64,000 nt of DNA from Floridanema evergladense (GTDB lineage Bacteria > Cyanobacteriota > Cyanobacteriia > Cyanobacteriales > Aerosakkonemataceae). A program made the translations under genes and the position numbers. The stretch lies in NCBI RefSeq assembly GCF_041929205.1, contig NZ_JBHFNT010000241.1; one strand, written 5' to 3'. Numbering within the stretch: the first letter of the stretch is position 1; every line of letters begins with the position of its first letter. Of this stretch, positions 7,692-16,908 are shown in pieces. Below the pieces are notes generated by a model, which was not told where the DNA came from, did no database searches, and worked only from the letters and a program-made list of their open reading frames with translations.

Positions 7692-8699
7692 TTAAGCTGC
7701 GCCAACAATATTCGGGTTATATTTCAGCACAGTGCCTTTCTGACCGATAATAAATCCCTGTTCTGGACTCAGAAACACGATTCGGTAAAGATTAGAAGGC
7801 ACATTTTCCACCTGACGGTCTTTTTCCCAAGTTTTGCCATCGTCTAAGCTGCGAAGTAAATTCCCGCTACCACCAGCCACCCAAATTTCTTCAGGCGTGC
7901 GATAAGCCAAATCCAGTAAACCCCAGCTAGTAGAGAATTCTGGATAATCAGCATCTAACCATGCCTCTGGATTTTCAGCCTCACTAAATTGTAGTTGACC
8001 ACCACGCGCCAACATCCACAATCTACCATCCTTGGTGAAACCCATGTTTTGCACTCGGCGAGAACTGTTGCGGTTATGCTGTACCCAAGCACTTTGTCCC
8101 GGTTCCCAAGTTGAGTAAAAATTCCCCCTTGAGGAAACCGCCACATACTTCCCATCAGCAGAACGCGAAATATTTCGCACCACGCCAACAGCTTCTTCTA
8201 CCATTGCTTTCCAGGTTTTACCACCATCAGCTGTCCGGTAAATTGCGCCGACATCTGTGGTCATTTCTGCCGAGTCTGGGCCAAGGGCAACCACAGTGTT
8301 AGGATTACCAGGAAGCTTTTCGCTCAAAGTAATCTGTGACCAAGTTTGTCCCTCATCAGTGGTATGTAGTAACAGTGCAGGTTGTCCAGCAATCCACCCT
8401 TCTTTGCCAGAAAAACTGATGGCACTGAAACGGTACTTTTGCTCACCTAAATCTAAAATTTTCGGTTGCCAAGTTTCGCCGCCATCAGTGGTTTCTAGCA
8501 AAGTTGTGTTGCTTCCCACTATCCAGCCATGATTTTTGTCCTCTGTAAAAGCCACATCCGATAAATTACTGTCTGTGGGTATAGCGAGGATTTGCCAAGG
8601 ATTTTCACTGATAGAGGGTACTTTACTACAAGCTACACAAAGGAGGACAACTACTAGCAGCACTCCTAATTTTTGCAAACTTCTCAATAGCGATCGCAT
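7692..8699 (-). CDS. ycf48: Photosystem II assembly factor Ycf48
   Basis: A 335-residue homologue of plant HCF136. Residues 1-24 are a lipoprotein signal ending in LLCVACS (Cys24 as the lipidation site), which places it on the lumenal side of the thylakoid or plasma membrane. The rest is a seven-bladed propeller, with repeated units such as TTDGGETWQP, TTDEGQTWSQ, TADGGKTWKA and SLDDGKTWEK. Ycf48 binds precursor D1 early in photosystem II assembly and repair. It sits between rubA and psbE, a gene order widely conserved in cyanobacteria. Confidence 0.96.
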   Translation of the reverse strand: MRSLLRSLQKLGVLLVVVLLCVACSKVPSISENPWQILAIPTDSNLSDVAFTEDKNHGWIVGSNTTLLETTDGGETWQPKILDLGEQKYRFSAISFSGKEGWIAGQPALLLHTTDEGQTWSQITLSEKLPGNPNTVVALGPDSAEMTTDVGAIYRTADGGKTWKAMVEEAVGVVRNISRSADGKYVAVSSRGNFYSTWEPGQSAWVQHNRNSSRRVQNMGFTKDGRLWMLARGGQLQFSEAENPEAWLDADYPEFSTSWGLLDLAYRTPEEIWVAGGSGNLLRSLDDGKTWEKDRQVENVPSNLYRIVFLSPEQGFIIGQKGTVLKYNPNIVGAA

Positions 8700-8834
8700 T
8701 TTTGCCCAATATTCTCTAATTTGTCTTGCCTAGTCTTTTGCCAAACTTTTAATCTTCTAAAAATCAGCCAATTACTTATCCTACGGCATTGGGTGACTCG
8801 ATTAACTTTAGCTGGAAATCCCGCCAAAATTTAA

Positions 8835-9170
8835 TCATTGCAATCCATACAAGCTTAGGAAAAACAAAAAAGCCAGCGCCAAGCCACCAAAAATCAAGAG
8901 ATTTTTTTGTCCCGGCGTAAGAGTATTAACACCAAAACCATAGCCGTAATTAGCCTTAAATCCCGATGCAGTTCCTTTTGGCCCAATATTTTGGAAAGCA
9001 GATTGCCGCACCCCACAAACAGGACAGCGCCAATTTGCTGGCAATTGCTCAAAGGGAATTCCCGCAGCAATATCGTTCTTGTCGTCTCCCTTTTCCGGCT
9101 CATAGATATAGCCGCAGGCTTTACACTCATATCGATCCAACGTATTCGGATCAACAGCTTGGTTAGTCAT
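8835..9170 (-). CDS. rubA: Membrane-anchored rubredoxin RubA
   Basis: A 111-residue rubredoxin. Two CxxC pairs, CKACGY near residue 16 and CPVCGV near residue 49, bind one iron. A linker follows, then a C-terminal membrane helix (LLIFGGLALAFLFFLSLYGL). RubA is known to be needed for photosystem assembly, especially photosystem II, in cyanobacteria and plants. It heads the leftward rubA-ycf48-psbEFLJ cluster. Confidence 0.96.
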   Translation of the reverse strand: MTNQAVDPNTLDRYECKACGYIYEPEKGDDKNDIAAGIPFEQLPANWRCPVCGVRQSAFQNIGPKGTASGFKANYGYGFGVNTLTPGQKNLLIFGGLALAFLFFLSLYGLQ

Positions 9171-9276
9171 TGCTCTCTTTGATTATTAGAAAAGCTGGCA
9201 GAAATCTTAAAATATCTGTTACAGATTATGACATAAGATGTCTTCCTGACTCAGAAGTTGAAGAAGTCGGGAGGTG

Positions 9277-9380
9277 GGGAGGTGGGGGGAGTTAGAGAGT
9301 TTTGAGTTTTGAGTTTTGAGTTAAACTTCCCCATCCCCCCATCTCCCCATCTCCCCATCTCCCCATCCCCCCATCTCCCT
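9277..9380. repeat. Mixed tandem repeats upstream of ndhC
   Basis: This lies in the 309-bp gap between rubA and ndhC, which are divergent. It holds G-rich units (GGGAGGTGGGG) at 9270-9290, the heptamer GAGTTTT at 9298-9322 and the C-rich octamer ATCTCCCC at 9329-9380. The last is the reverse complement of the 27-157 array. I see no gene in the gap. Confidence 0.85.
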
Positions 9381-9479
9381 TGTTATGGTTTTCATAAGCA
9401 AGCTAAAGCATCCCGAAGGGCGAATTATCTGTAAAAATAAGTAACAAATGTCCTTTTGCCAAAGTGGTAGCAACTAATT

Positions 9480-9842
9480 GTGTTTGTTCTTAGCGGCTAT
9501 GAATACTTACTGGGCTTCCTAATCATTTGCAGCCTAGTTCCAGCGTTAGCTCTGACTGCATCGAAACTACTACGCCCCAGCCGTCGTGGGCCAGAGCGTC
9601 GCACTACTTATGAATCGGGGATGGAACCCATTGGCGGAGCCTGGATTCAATTCAACATTCGCTACTATATGTTTGCCTTGGTCTTCGTGGTTTTTGACGT
9701 GGAGACGGTTTTTCTTTACCCTTGGGCGGTTGCCTTTAATCGTTTGGGTCTTTTAGCCTTTATTGAAGCACTGATCTTTATCGCAATTTTAGTCGTTGCT
9801 CTGGTTTACGCATGGCGCAAAGGAGCCTTGGAATGGTCATGA
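9480..9842 (+). CDS. ndhC: NAD(P)H-quinone oxidoreductase subunit 3
   Basis: A 120-residue membrane subunit of the NDH-1 complex (respiration and cyclic electron flow). Three membrane helices are visible, and the loop with ERRTTYESGMEPIGGAW and FDVETVFLYPWA are family signatures. The start is GTG 9480, chosen because the protein then begins FVLSGYEYLLGF as in other cyanobacteria. Its stop overlaps the ndhK start (ATGA). Confidence 0.97.
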   Translation: MFVLSGYEYLLGFLIICSLVPALALTASKLLRPSRRGPERRTTYESGMEPIGGAWIQFNIRYYMFALVFVVFDVETVFLYPWAVAFNRLGLLAFIEALIFIAILVVALVYAWRKGALEWS

Positions 9843-10582
9843 ATTCAAATCTCACAACTACAGATCCTAATTTTGAGCAACAGCTAAGAGAAAAGATTCT
9901 CAACCCGGTTGAGCGTACTGCTGTTACTCAAGAACTTTCGGAAAATGTCATTTTAACTACAGTTGATGACCTTTACAATTGGGCAAGGCTTTCGAGTCTT
10001 TGGCCTTTAATGTTTGGTACGGCTTGCTGCTTTATTGAGTTTGCGGCGATGATTGGTTCTCGGTTTGACTTCGATCGCTTCGGTCTAGTCCCTCGTGCTA
10101 CCCCTCGTCAAGCCGATTTAATTATCACTGCTGGCACGATCACCATGAAAATGGCTCCGGCTTTGGTACGCTTGTACGAGCAAATGCCGGAACCTAAGTA
10201 TGTGATCGCGATGGGTGCTTGTACGATCACGGGTGGAATGTTTAGCGTTGACTCTCCGACAGCTGTACGTGGTGTGGATAAACTGTTGCCTGTGGATGTT
10301 TATATCCCTGGCTGTCCTCCCCGTCCAGAAGCGATTATGGATGCGATCGTCAAACTGCGGAAGAAGATTGCCAACAATTCCATGCAGGAACGGGCAGCAC
10401 TCAATCAAACTCACCGTTACTACAGCACTACTCACAAAATGAAAGCTGTGCCAGCAATCTTAGACGGTAAGTATCTCCAATCTGATACTCGCTACAACCC
10501 ACCGAAAGAATTGACCGAAGCTATGGGTATGCCTGTACCTCCAGCACTCAAGGCAACAGAAAAGGAGGCTTCTCGTGGCTGA
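9839..10582 (+). CDS. ndhK: NAD(P)H-quinone oxidoreductase subunit K
   Basis: A 247-residue peripheral-arm subunit of NDH-1 that holds the N2-type [4Fe-4S] cluster. Cysteines occur in GTACCFIEFAAM, MGACTITGG and IPGCPPRPEA. The start is ATG 9839, which overlaps the ndhC stop by the usual ATGA; upstream in-frame starts lie inside ndhC. It ends 8 bp inside ndhJ. Confidence 0.97.
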   Translation: MNSNLTTTDPNFEQQLREKILNPVERTAVTQELSENVILTTVDDLYNWARLSSLWPLMFGTACCFIEFAAMIGSRFDFDRFGLVPRATPRQADLIITAGTITMKMAPALVRLYEQMPEPKYVIAMGACTITGGMFSVDSPTAVRGVDKLLPVDVYIPGCPPRPEAIMDAIVKLRKKIANNSMQERAALNQTHRYYSTTHKMKAVPAILDGKYLQSDTRYNPPKELTEAMGMPVPPALKATEKEASRG

Positions 10583-11093
10583 TGAATCTCAAGCACCAGA
10601 AACTTCCACGCTGGTAGAAGCAGGTAAAGTTTCTCGCTGGTTGACTGAGAATGGTTTTGAACATGAGTCTTTAGAACCAGACCCTCGTGGCATCGAAATT
10701 ATTAAAGTTGAGCCAGATTTTTTGCTTCCCTTGGCGACTGCTTTGTATGCTTACGGGTTTAATTACCTTCAGTGTCAAGGTGGTTATGATGTTGGTCCCG
10801 GACAAGAGTTGGTCAGTTTTTACAATCTGATTAAACTTAGCGATAATGCCGATCGTCCAGAGGAAGTGCGCTTAAAGGTATTTCTACCAAGAGAAAACCC
10901 CACAGTTCCCTCAGTTTACTGGATCTGGGCAAGCGCCGATTGGCAAGAACGGGAAGCTTTCGATATGTACGGCATTATTTACGAAGGACACCCGAATTTG
11001 AAGCGGTTGTTAATGCCTGAAGATTGGGTAGGTTGGCCTTTACGTAAGGATTATGTCTCTCCCGATTTTTACGAGCTACAAGATGCTTACTAA
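10575..11093 (+). CDS. ndhJ: NAD(P)H-quinone oxidoreductase subunit J
   Basis: A 172-residue peripheral subunit of NDH-1 (NuoC/30-kDa family). The signature is ADWQEREAFDMYGI, followed by HPNLKRLLMPEDWVGWPLRK. The start is GTG 10575 with AAAGGAGG just upstream, inside the last codons of ndhK. The operon ndhC-ndhK-ndhJ is the standard cyanobacterial and plastid order. Confidence 0.97.
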   Translation: MADESQAPETSTLVEAGKVSRWLTENGFEHESLEPDPRGIEIIKVEPDFLLPLATALYAYGFNYLQCQGGYDVGPGQELVSFYNLIKLSDNADRPEEVRLKVFLPRENPTVPSVYWIWASADWQEREAFDMYGIIYEGHPNLKRLLMPEDWVGWPLRKDYVSPDFYELQDAY

Positions 11094-11110
11094 AGCTGAC
11101 CAAATTTTCT

Positions 11111-11139
11111 CCTCCCCCAAATTTTGGGGGTTTTTTATT
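11111..11139 (+). terminator. Terminator of ndhCKJ
   Basis: CCCCCAAA and TTTTGGGGG form a stem, followed at once by TTTTTTATTTT. It begins 18 bp after the ndhJ stop codon. The remaining gap to 11407 is AT-rich with no gene that I can support. Confidence 0.9.
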
Positions 11140-11407
11140 TTCGGGGTTAGGGAAGAAGGTTGTTTAATTTACATAGATTATGTTACAGCAGTTGCCATGA
11201 CTATTTCTCTATTTGTTGTCCTTGCTCCCTTTGGATCGAAATTTGATGCTCTAACCGATATCTTCCTTAATACCTCAGTAATTTTCCTGATTTTAATTTA
11301 GTTCATAAGTTATAAAGAAATAACATACTAATGATCTGTTGTGTTAGCTTTAAACAAATAGCAGAGTTTTAAATCCTTTTTTATTATTTTCTCTTTTGGT
11401 TAGTGTA

Positions 11408-12703
11408 ATGAATAGTAATTTAATACTTTCCTCGAAAGCGGATATTATGATTGTGGACGATACCCCAGATAATATTCGTTTTTTATCCACTCTGCTGCAA
11501 GAACAAGGTTATAGCGTGCGGAAAGCGCTTAGTGGAAAAATGGCTTTAACAGCAATTAGAACTGTTTTACCTGACTTAATTTTATTAGATATTAATATGC
11601 CGATGATGAATGGATATGAAGTTTGCAAGGAATTAAAGAATGATGAAAAAACCAGGGCAGTACCAATAATTTTTATTAGTGCTTTGGATGATGTAATGGA
11701 TAAAGTTAAAGCTTTTCAATTTGGCTGTGCAGATTATATTACTAAACCTTTTCAAATTGAAGAGGTTTTGGCGCGAATTCAACATCAGTTAATTATTAAG
11801 AATTTGCAAAATCAGATGCGATCGCAAAATGAACAACTACAACAGGCTTTAACTGAACTGAAAAATGCCCAAGTACAAATAATCCAAAAAGAAAAAATGT
11901 TTAGTTTAAGTCAGTTAGCTGCTGGTATGGCGCATGAAGTTAATAATTCTATCGGTTTTATTGCTGGTAACATTGACTTTGCACGTCAATATATACAGGA
12001 TTTACTGAATTTAATCAAGATTTATCAACAAGAATATCCTGAACCAACTCCTGTTGTAGAAGCCGCACTAGAAGAGATTGACCTGAATTTTCTAGCAAAA
12101 GATGTGGAAAAAGTTCTGAGTTCGATGCAAACAGGAGCAGAACGAATTTCGACTATTAATTTAGCATTAAGAATTTTTGCTCGGTTAAATGAATCTGATA
12201 TTAAACCTGTCAATTTGCATGAAGGAATTGATAGCACTTTAGTATTATTACAACAAAGGTTAAAACCAGAAGCACAAGATTGGGAAATTACAGTAGAAAA
12301 AAACTATGGAACTTTACCAGCAATTAATTGTTATGCAAGTTTGATGAATCAAGTATTTTTGAATATTTTAAATAACGCGATCGATGCTTTGGAAGCTAAA
12401 TGGCAAGAAGTCAACAACACATCGATTGAGCCTACAATTTGGATTGCTACAGAATTAACACCTCAGCAAACGGTAATTATTAGAATAAAAGATAATGGTA
12501 ACGGAATTTCTGAAGATGTTAAAGAACATTTATTCGCTCCATTTTTTACAACTAAACCAGTGGGTAAAGGTAACGGTTTGGGATTAGTAACTAGTTATCA
12601 AATTATTGTGGAAAAACATCAAGGTAAATTGACTTATGAATCTACTTTGGGAGAAGGAACAGAATTTTCTATAGAAATTCCGGTTAATTTAGGACAAACC
12701 TAA
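11408..12703 (+). CDS. Hybrid response regulator / sensor histidine kinase
   Basis: A 431-residue soluble protein. Residues 10-130 are a receiver domain: acidic pocket VDDTPDN, phospho-acceptor Asp61 in LLDINMP and Lys in YITKPF. A coiled coil (about 135-165) leads into a histidine kinase dimerisation region with His176 in AAGMAHEVNN. The ATPase domain has the N box NILNNAIDAL and the G boxes DNGNGIS and GKGNGLGL. This REC-HK order is common in cyanobacteria and lacks its own sensor, so its signal probably comes from a partner kinase. The ATG at 11408 is preferred over an in-frame TTG 12 bp upstream. Confidence 0.93.
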   Translation: MNSNLILSSKADIMIVDDTPDNIRFLSTLLQEQGYSVRKALSGKMALTAIRTVLPDLILLDINMPMMNGYEVCKELKNDEKTRAVPIIFISALDDVMDKVKAFQFGCADYITKPFQIEEVLARIQHQLIIKNLQNQMRSQNEQLQQALTELKNAQVQIIQKEKMFSLSQLAAGMAHEVNNSIGFIAGNIDFARQYIQDLLNLIKIYQQEYPEPTPVVEAALEEIDLNFLAKDVEKVLSSMQTGAERISTINLALRIFARLNESDIKPVNLHEGIDSTLVLLQQRLKPEAQDWEITVEKNYGTLPAINCYASLMNQVFLNILNNAIDALEAKWQEVNNTSIEPTIWIATELTPQQTVIIRIKDNGNGISEDVKEHLFAPFFTTKPVGKGNGLGLVTSYQIIVEKHQGKLTYESTLGEGTEFSIEIPVNLGQT

Positions 12704-12893
12704 AATAAGCAATGGGAAGTTGCAACAGCTTTTTTCTCAAGGAACATAACTAGCAACTGGTATTATTAAACACTTAAGTTTACAAAATATTTGCAATTTT
12801 GCTGGTAAAAATCGTATAATTATAGCTTCTGGGATACACAATTAGATAAAATTAAAAAGTGTGAGCGTCGCAATCGTAAGAGAGGCAAAATTA

Positions 12894-14357
12894 ATGACGG
12901 ATCGCTCTTCCTTTGTGCCAATTACTGTTAATCCAATTAAATTTGGAACAGATGGTTGGCGAGGTGTAATAGCAGCAGATTTTACCTTTGAGCGTGTAGC
13001 TTTGGTGGCACCGATCGCAGCTCAAGTTCTAGCTAAAGAATATGGTAATCTTACTAATAGTCGCACCGTGATTGTCGGTCACGATCGCCGTTTTATGGCA
13101 GAAACCTTTGCTCGGACAGCAGCAGAGGCAATTCGTGCGGTAGGTTTTGATGTTTTATTGACAGAAACTTTTGCTCCTACTCCTGCTTTTAGTTGGGCAG
13201 CAAAAAAACTTAATGCTTTGGGTGCTATTGTGATTACAGCCAGTCATAATCCTGGCAGCTATTTAGGTTTAAAAGTCAAGAGTGCTTTTGGAGGTTCTGT
13301 TTCTCCTGAAGTAACTAAGCAAATAGAAGCTTTGTTAGATGAGAAATTGTCGCCAGTAGCAGAACCAGGGAAATTAGAAATGTTTAATCCTTGGCCTAGC
13401 TATTGTGAAGGATTACGAGCTAAGGTAAATATTGAGGAAATTCGTCAGGCGATAAAAGAAGGTAAATTAACAGTATTTGCTGATGTTATGCACGGTGCAG
13501 CTGCAACAGGATTTGAGCAAATTTTGGGTATACCTGTTAACGAAATTAATAGCGATCGCGATCCGTTATTTGAAGGTGGTGCGCCAGAACCTTTGCCAAA
13601 ATATTTGGGTAAATTTTTCCAGGTAATTAGAGAACATAGAGCAATTAATCCTGATAGTTTGTCAGTTGGTTTAGTATTTGATGGAGATAGCGATCGCGTT
13701 GCTGCTGTCGATGGACAAGGTGAATTTTTAAGTTCTCAAGTGTTAATCCCAATTTTAATTGAACATTTGGCAACTAAAAGAGGCATGACTGGCGAGGTTG
13801 TAAAAACTGTCAGCGGTTCCGATTTAATTCCCAAAGTAGCAGCACATTATCAACTACCATTATTTGAAACGGCTGTTGGCTACAAATATATTGCCGATCG
13901 AATGTTAGAAACTTCAGTTTTACTGGGTGGAGAAGAGTCTGGCGGAATTGGTTATGGCACTCACATTCCTGAAAGAGATGCTTTGTTATCAGCTTTGTAT
14001 GTGTTAGAAACAGTTGTAGAATCGGGTAAAGATTTAAGCGAATTGTACCGAAATTTGCAGGAGAAAACTAACTTTAGTTCGGCTTACGATCGCATAGATT
14101 TGCCTCTAGCTAGTATGGATGTGCGATCGCGTCTTTTAGAACAATTACAAAGTCAACCTCTCAAAGAAATTGCTGGACAATCAGTAGTAGATTGCAACAC
14201 AATTGATGGCTACAAATTCCGTTTAGCTGATGGAAGTTGGCTGATGATTCGCTTTAGTGGTACTGAACCAGTTTTGCGTTTATATTGCGAAGCTGCCAAC
14301 CTTGATGAAGTACATAAACGGCTAAATTGGGCGAATGATTGGGCAAAATCTGTTTAA
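12894..14357 (+). CDS. Phosphoglucomutase/phosphomannomutase family protein
   Basis: A 487-residue alpha-D-phosphohexomutase. In order: KFGTDGWRGVIA at the N-terminus, the phospho-serine loop TASHNPGSYLG, the Mg-binding loop FDGDSDRVA, the sugar-binding GGEESGGIGYG and the phosphate-binding RFSGTEPVLRLY. It interconverts hexose 1- and 6-phosphates for glycogen, sucrose or cell-wall sugars. The exact hexose preference is not readable. The start is ATG 12894 with AGAGAGG about 8 bp upstream; an upstream in-frame GTG at 12861 is less likely. Confidence 0.92.
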   Translation: MTDRSSFVPITVNPIKFGTDGWRGVIAADFTFERVALVAPIAAQVLAKEYGNLTNSRTVIVGHDRRFMAETFARTAAEAIRAVGFDVLLTETFAPTPAFSWAAKKLNALGAIVITASHNPGSYLGLKVKSAFGGSVSPEVTKQIEALLDEKLSPVAEPGKLEMFNPWPSYCEGLRAKVNIEEIRQAIKEGKLTVFADVMHGAAATGFEQILGIPVNEINSDRDPLFEGGAPEPLPKYLGKFFQVIREHRAINPDSLSVGLVFDGDSDRVAAVDGQGEFLSSQVLIPILIEHLATKRGMTGEVVKTVSGSDLIPKVAAHYQLPLFETAVGYKYIADRMLETSVLLGGEESGGIGYGTHIPERDALLSALYVLETVVESGKDLSELYRNLQEKTNFSSAYDRIDLPLASMDVRSRLLEQLQSQPLKEIAGQSVVDCNTIDGYKFRLADGSWLMIRFSGTEPVLRLYCEAANLDEVHKRLNWANDWAKSV

Positions 14358-14367
14358 CTCAGTCTCT

Positions 14368-14462
14368 TGCACCAAGAGGTAGCAGCCCCTATTTTTCGTT
14401 CCCAGGTTCAACCTGGGAATGAGGATCTGGGAGGTTCTACCTCCTCTGGTTGCCAGATCTGA
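14368..14462. repeat. Dispersed palindromic repeat, copy 1
   Basis: A 95-bp non-coding segment with a CCCAGGTTCAACCTGGG palindrome and paired AGAGGTAG / CTACCTCC ends. It is roughly 85% identical by eye to 25129-25223. It lies between the phosphohexomutase and rdgB genes and could fold in RNA as a terminator-like structure, though without a T-run. Confidence 0.8.
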
Positions 14463-14490
14463 ATGACTAATGATCTATGACAAAAAATCA

Positions 14491-15075
14491 ATGACAAACA
14501 TATTAGTAGTTGCGACAAGTAATCCCGGTAAGTTGTTAGAAATGCAAGCTTACTTAACAGATTTAGATTTAGAATTGCAACTCAAACCTGATGAATTAGA
14601 AATTGAAGAAACAGGGAAAACTTTTAGCGAAAATGCTTGTTTGAAAGCCTCTCAAGTTGCAGCAGTAATGGGACAATGGGCGATCGCAGATGATTCCGGT
14701 TTAGAAGTGGAAGCTTTAGAAGGTGCGCCGGGAATTTATTCGGCGCGGTATGGTCAAACCGATCGCGACCGAATTGAAAGATTACTGTTTGAATTAGGTA
14801 ACGAATTGCATCGAGAAGCGAGGTTTGTTTGCGCGGTTGCGATCGCGCGTCCTGACGGTGCGATCGCTTTACAAACAGAGGGAATTTGTCCAGGACAAAT
14901 ATTACACTCTCCGCGAGGTAATCATGGTTTCGGTTACGATCCAATCTTCTATCTTCCCGAACAACAAATGACCTTTGCAGAAATGACTCCCGAATTAAAA
15001 AAATCTGTCAGTCATCGGGGAAAAGCATTTCAAACTTTACTACCCAAATTACAAAAATTAGATTTTAGATTCTAG
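14491..15075 (+). CDS. rdgB: XTP/dITP diphosphatase (RdgB/HAM1 family)
   Basis: A 194-residue housecleaning enzyme that hydrolyses non-canonical purine nucleoside triphosphates (XTP, dITP) to monophosphates and so keeps them out of DNA. Signatures are VVATSNPGKLLEM at the N-terminus, ADDSGLEVEALEGAPGIYSA in the middle, and the C-terminal GFGYDPIFYLPE and KKSVSHRGKAF. Start: ATG 14491 fits the family N-terminus; an ATG 21 bp upstream in the same frame is possible. Confidence 0.93.
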   Translation: MTNILVVATSNPGKLLEMQAYLTDLDLELQLKPDELEIEETGKTFSENACLKASQVAAVMGQWAIADDSGLEVEALEGAPGIYSARYGQTDRDRIERLLFELGNELHREARFVCAVAIARPDGAIALQTEGICPGQILHSPRGNHGFGYDPIFYLPEQQMTFAEMTPELKKSVSHRGKAFQTLLPKLQKLDFRF

Positions 15076-15091
15076 ATGGGTAAGTAACCCC

Positions 15092-15124
15092 AAATCTAAA
15101 ATCTAAAATCTAAAATCTAAAATT
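15092..15124. repeat. Heptamer tandem repeat (AAAATCT)n
   Basis: Four to five copies of AAAATCT fill the gap between the convergent genes rdgB and glnB. The same heptamer recurs at 37167-37202. Confidence 0.85.
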
Positions 15125-15125
15125 A

Positions 15126-15464
15126 TTAGATTGCTTCGAGATCCTTTTCCCCTGTACGAATCCGAACTACTTGTTCTACAGGCGAAATGAAAATTTTACC
15201 ATCACCAATTTCCCCAGTTCTAGCAGCGGTGATGATTTTATCAACTACCGTATCAACCTGATTGTCTTCAACTACAACCTCTATTTTGAGTTTTTGGAGA
15301 AATTCTACAGTGTACTCAGAACCACGATAACGTTCAGTTTGACCTTTCTGGCGACCAAAACCACGTACCTCGGAAACTGTCATCCCCACAATTCCCGCAT
15401 TAACTAAGGCTATTTTGACTTCATCAAGTTTGAATGGTCTAATAATCGCTTCAATTTTTTTCAA
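15126..15464 (-). CDS. glnB: Nitrogen regulatory protein PII
   Basis: A 112-residue PII signal protein. It senses 2-oxoglutarate and ATP/ADP and controls N-acetylglutamate kinase, PipX and transporters. Visible are the start MKKIEAIIRPFKLDEVK and the T-loop RYRGSEYTVEF, with Ser49 (phosphorylated in several cyanobacteria) and Tyr51. The C-terminal signature is GEIGDGKIFI. It is probably monocistronic. I looked for an NtcA box (GTA-N8-TAC) in the 300 bp upstream and did not see a good one. Its target gene argB lies 2.1 kb away on the same strand. Confidence 0.97.
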   Translation of the reverse strand: MKKIEAIIRPFKLDEVKIALVNAGIVGMTVSEVRGFGRQKGQTERYRGSEYTVEFLQKLKIEVVVEDNQVDTVVDKIITAARTGEIGDGKIFISPVEQVVRIRTGEKDLEAI

Positions 15465-16074
15465 TTTCTTAACTCCTCAAAAACTGTTTCATGCGTCTTT
15501 TAGTAGATATTACCAGCAGAAAAGAAGCAAGGGGGTTGATTTAGGAACTGTCTATACAGAAGTCGCTAAGTAAATAGAAATGTCCATTAAACCGTCCCTA
15601 CTTCGGGAAAGCTGGTTTGAAAATAATCTTGTATTTTAAGTCGTCCACTGCTATTTGTGACATCTTTTAGTTCGGCTAATCCTACAGTCTAATATCGTTT
15701 CTCCTTAAGTTTGCTACAAATGATTAACGCGACGACGCGGGAACACGGAGACGCGGAGATTGATTTACAGCATTTTAGAGATTAGAGAATTGATAGCAGA
15801 CATTCCTGCTCCTTACGCTGGCACAAGTTACCGTTTGAGATTACCATATCTCGCGTTATCTTTCATGCTTTTTAAGCATAGAGAGCGTCAAAAGTAAACA
15901 ATTCATGACAGAAAACAAGCTTCGGCTAAAGAATGTTAAAGGCAAAAGGGTAAAACTTTTCCCTTTCCTTTAACTTCTCTACAAATCGAATTATCTGTGT
16001 TCATCTGTGGTTCATAACTAATTTTTAAATGAAACCGCAGAGAAGCAAAAGAATTATTCAAATTTTCAAGTAAG
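15465..16074. other. 610-bp intergenic region between glnB and a DUF3153 gene
   Basis: No coding frame with a credible start is visible on either strand. The region holds a small hairpin (ATGCTTTTTAAGCAT, near 15867-15881) and degenerate copies of phrases common in cyanobacterial spacers (near 15736-15762 and 15998-16018). It should contain the glnB promoter, which I cannot place with confidence. Confidence 0.5.
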
Positions 16075-16878
16075 TTAAATTTCGCCGATCTGAGGTGGTT
16101 TGTAAGTAGAAGAAGCAGTTAATATTTGATATTTCACAAATCTTCCGAGTAGCACAAACAAACCGATTAAGAAAGCTCCTATTCCCAAAGGACTAGGAAG
16201 CCAAAAAACTGCTTCTAAATGGTTAAATTTACCTGGCTGTAATTCCCAAGTTAATTGTTTTCCCTCAGCTTGAATTTTGGGAATAATGTCATTTTCGCTT
16301 TTGGTAATGCTTTGTGCAACTTGGGGAGTGCTGAGGCTAAATTCCAATTGTATTAAGGAACCTGGATCGATCGCCACTTTGCTATTTGTCGAGGTTGGGG
16401 AAAGCGATCGCAAATCCAAATCGTAAATCAAATGATTGCGTATCCAAAACAAAAAATTACCTTGCTCTAACTTCAACTCTGATTTAAACAAAGGTATATC
16501 CGCTTCTTGTTCGGCTACATTTGCGAGTTTTTGCTGCTCGATCGGATTAAAAAACTTGTTATACCTTTCCTCTAAATCCTTGCCATTATTAAAAGGAATT
16601 GTCACAATTAACTCTTCATCAGAAACTTTTTTAACTTTTCCTTCTAAGTTTTTGGCGCGAGTTTCGATACTCTTTAACCATTCGTCAACTGTTTCATTGC
16701 TGAAATCCTTCAGCCGTTCTCCTAACTTAATGCTTTGAACTATTTTCCCTTTATGAGCGCCTGAAAAATTAACTCCTACATCATACTGGACGCAGCCAGT
16801 CAGGAAAGTTACCACACATAAAATCAAAGGTAAAATGCCGAAAAGCGGATGTTTTCTTTTAAGTTTTCGATCCTTCAC
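16075..16878 (-). CDS. DUF3153 family lipoprotein
   Basis: A 267-residue protein resembling cyanobacterial DUF3153. Residues 1-29 form a signal that ends LILCVVTFLTGCVQ, so Cys29 is the likely lipidation site. The body begins YDVGVNFSGAHKGKIVQSI and is a mixed alpha/beta periplasmic domain. A second hydrophobic segment near 230-250 (LGIGAFLIGLFVLLGRFV) would anchor the C-terminus. Function is unknown. It lies 30 bp downstream of a TPR protein gene on the same strand, so the two are probably co-transcribed. Confidence 0.8.
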   Translation of the reverse strand: MKDRKLKRKHPLFGILPLILCVVTFLTGCVQYDVGVNFSGAHKGKIVQSIKLGERLKDFSNETVDEWLKSIETRAKNLEGKVKKVSDEELIVTIPFNNGKDLEERYNKFFNPIEQQKLANVAEQEADIPLFKSELKLEQGNFLFWIRNHLIYDLDLRSLSPTSTNSKVAIDPGSLIQLEFSLSTPQVAQSITKSENDIIPKIQAEGKQLTWELQPGKFNHLEAVFWLPSPLGIGAFLIGLFVLLGRFVKYQILTASSTYKPPQIGEI

Positions 16879-16908
16879 TTTGTCCCTATTCCTTTTAACG
16901 ATAAAACT

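Noticed and set aside
11053..11301. An 82-codon rightward frame with a hydrophobic end overlapping the end of ndhJ
   Set aside because: It runs through the ndhJ stop region and the ndhCKJ terminator, lacks a ribosome binding site and has no family resemblance.
15465..15800. NtcA-binding site upstream of glnB
   Set aside because: I looked for GTA-N8-TAC on the sequence upstream of glnB; the closest (GTAATATCTAC) has the wrong spacing.
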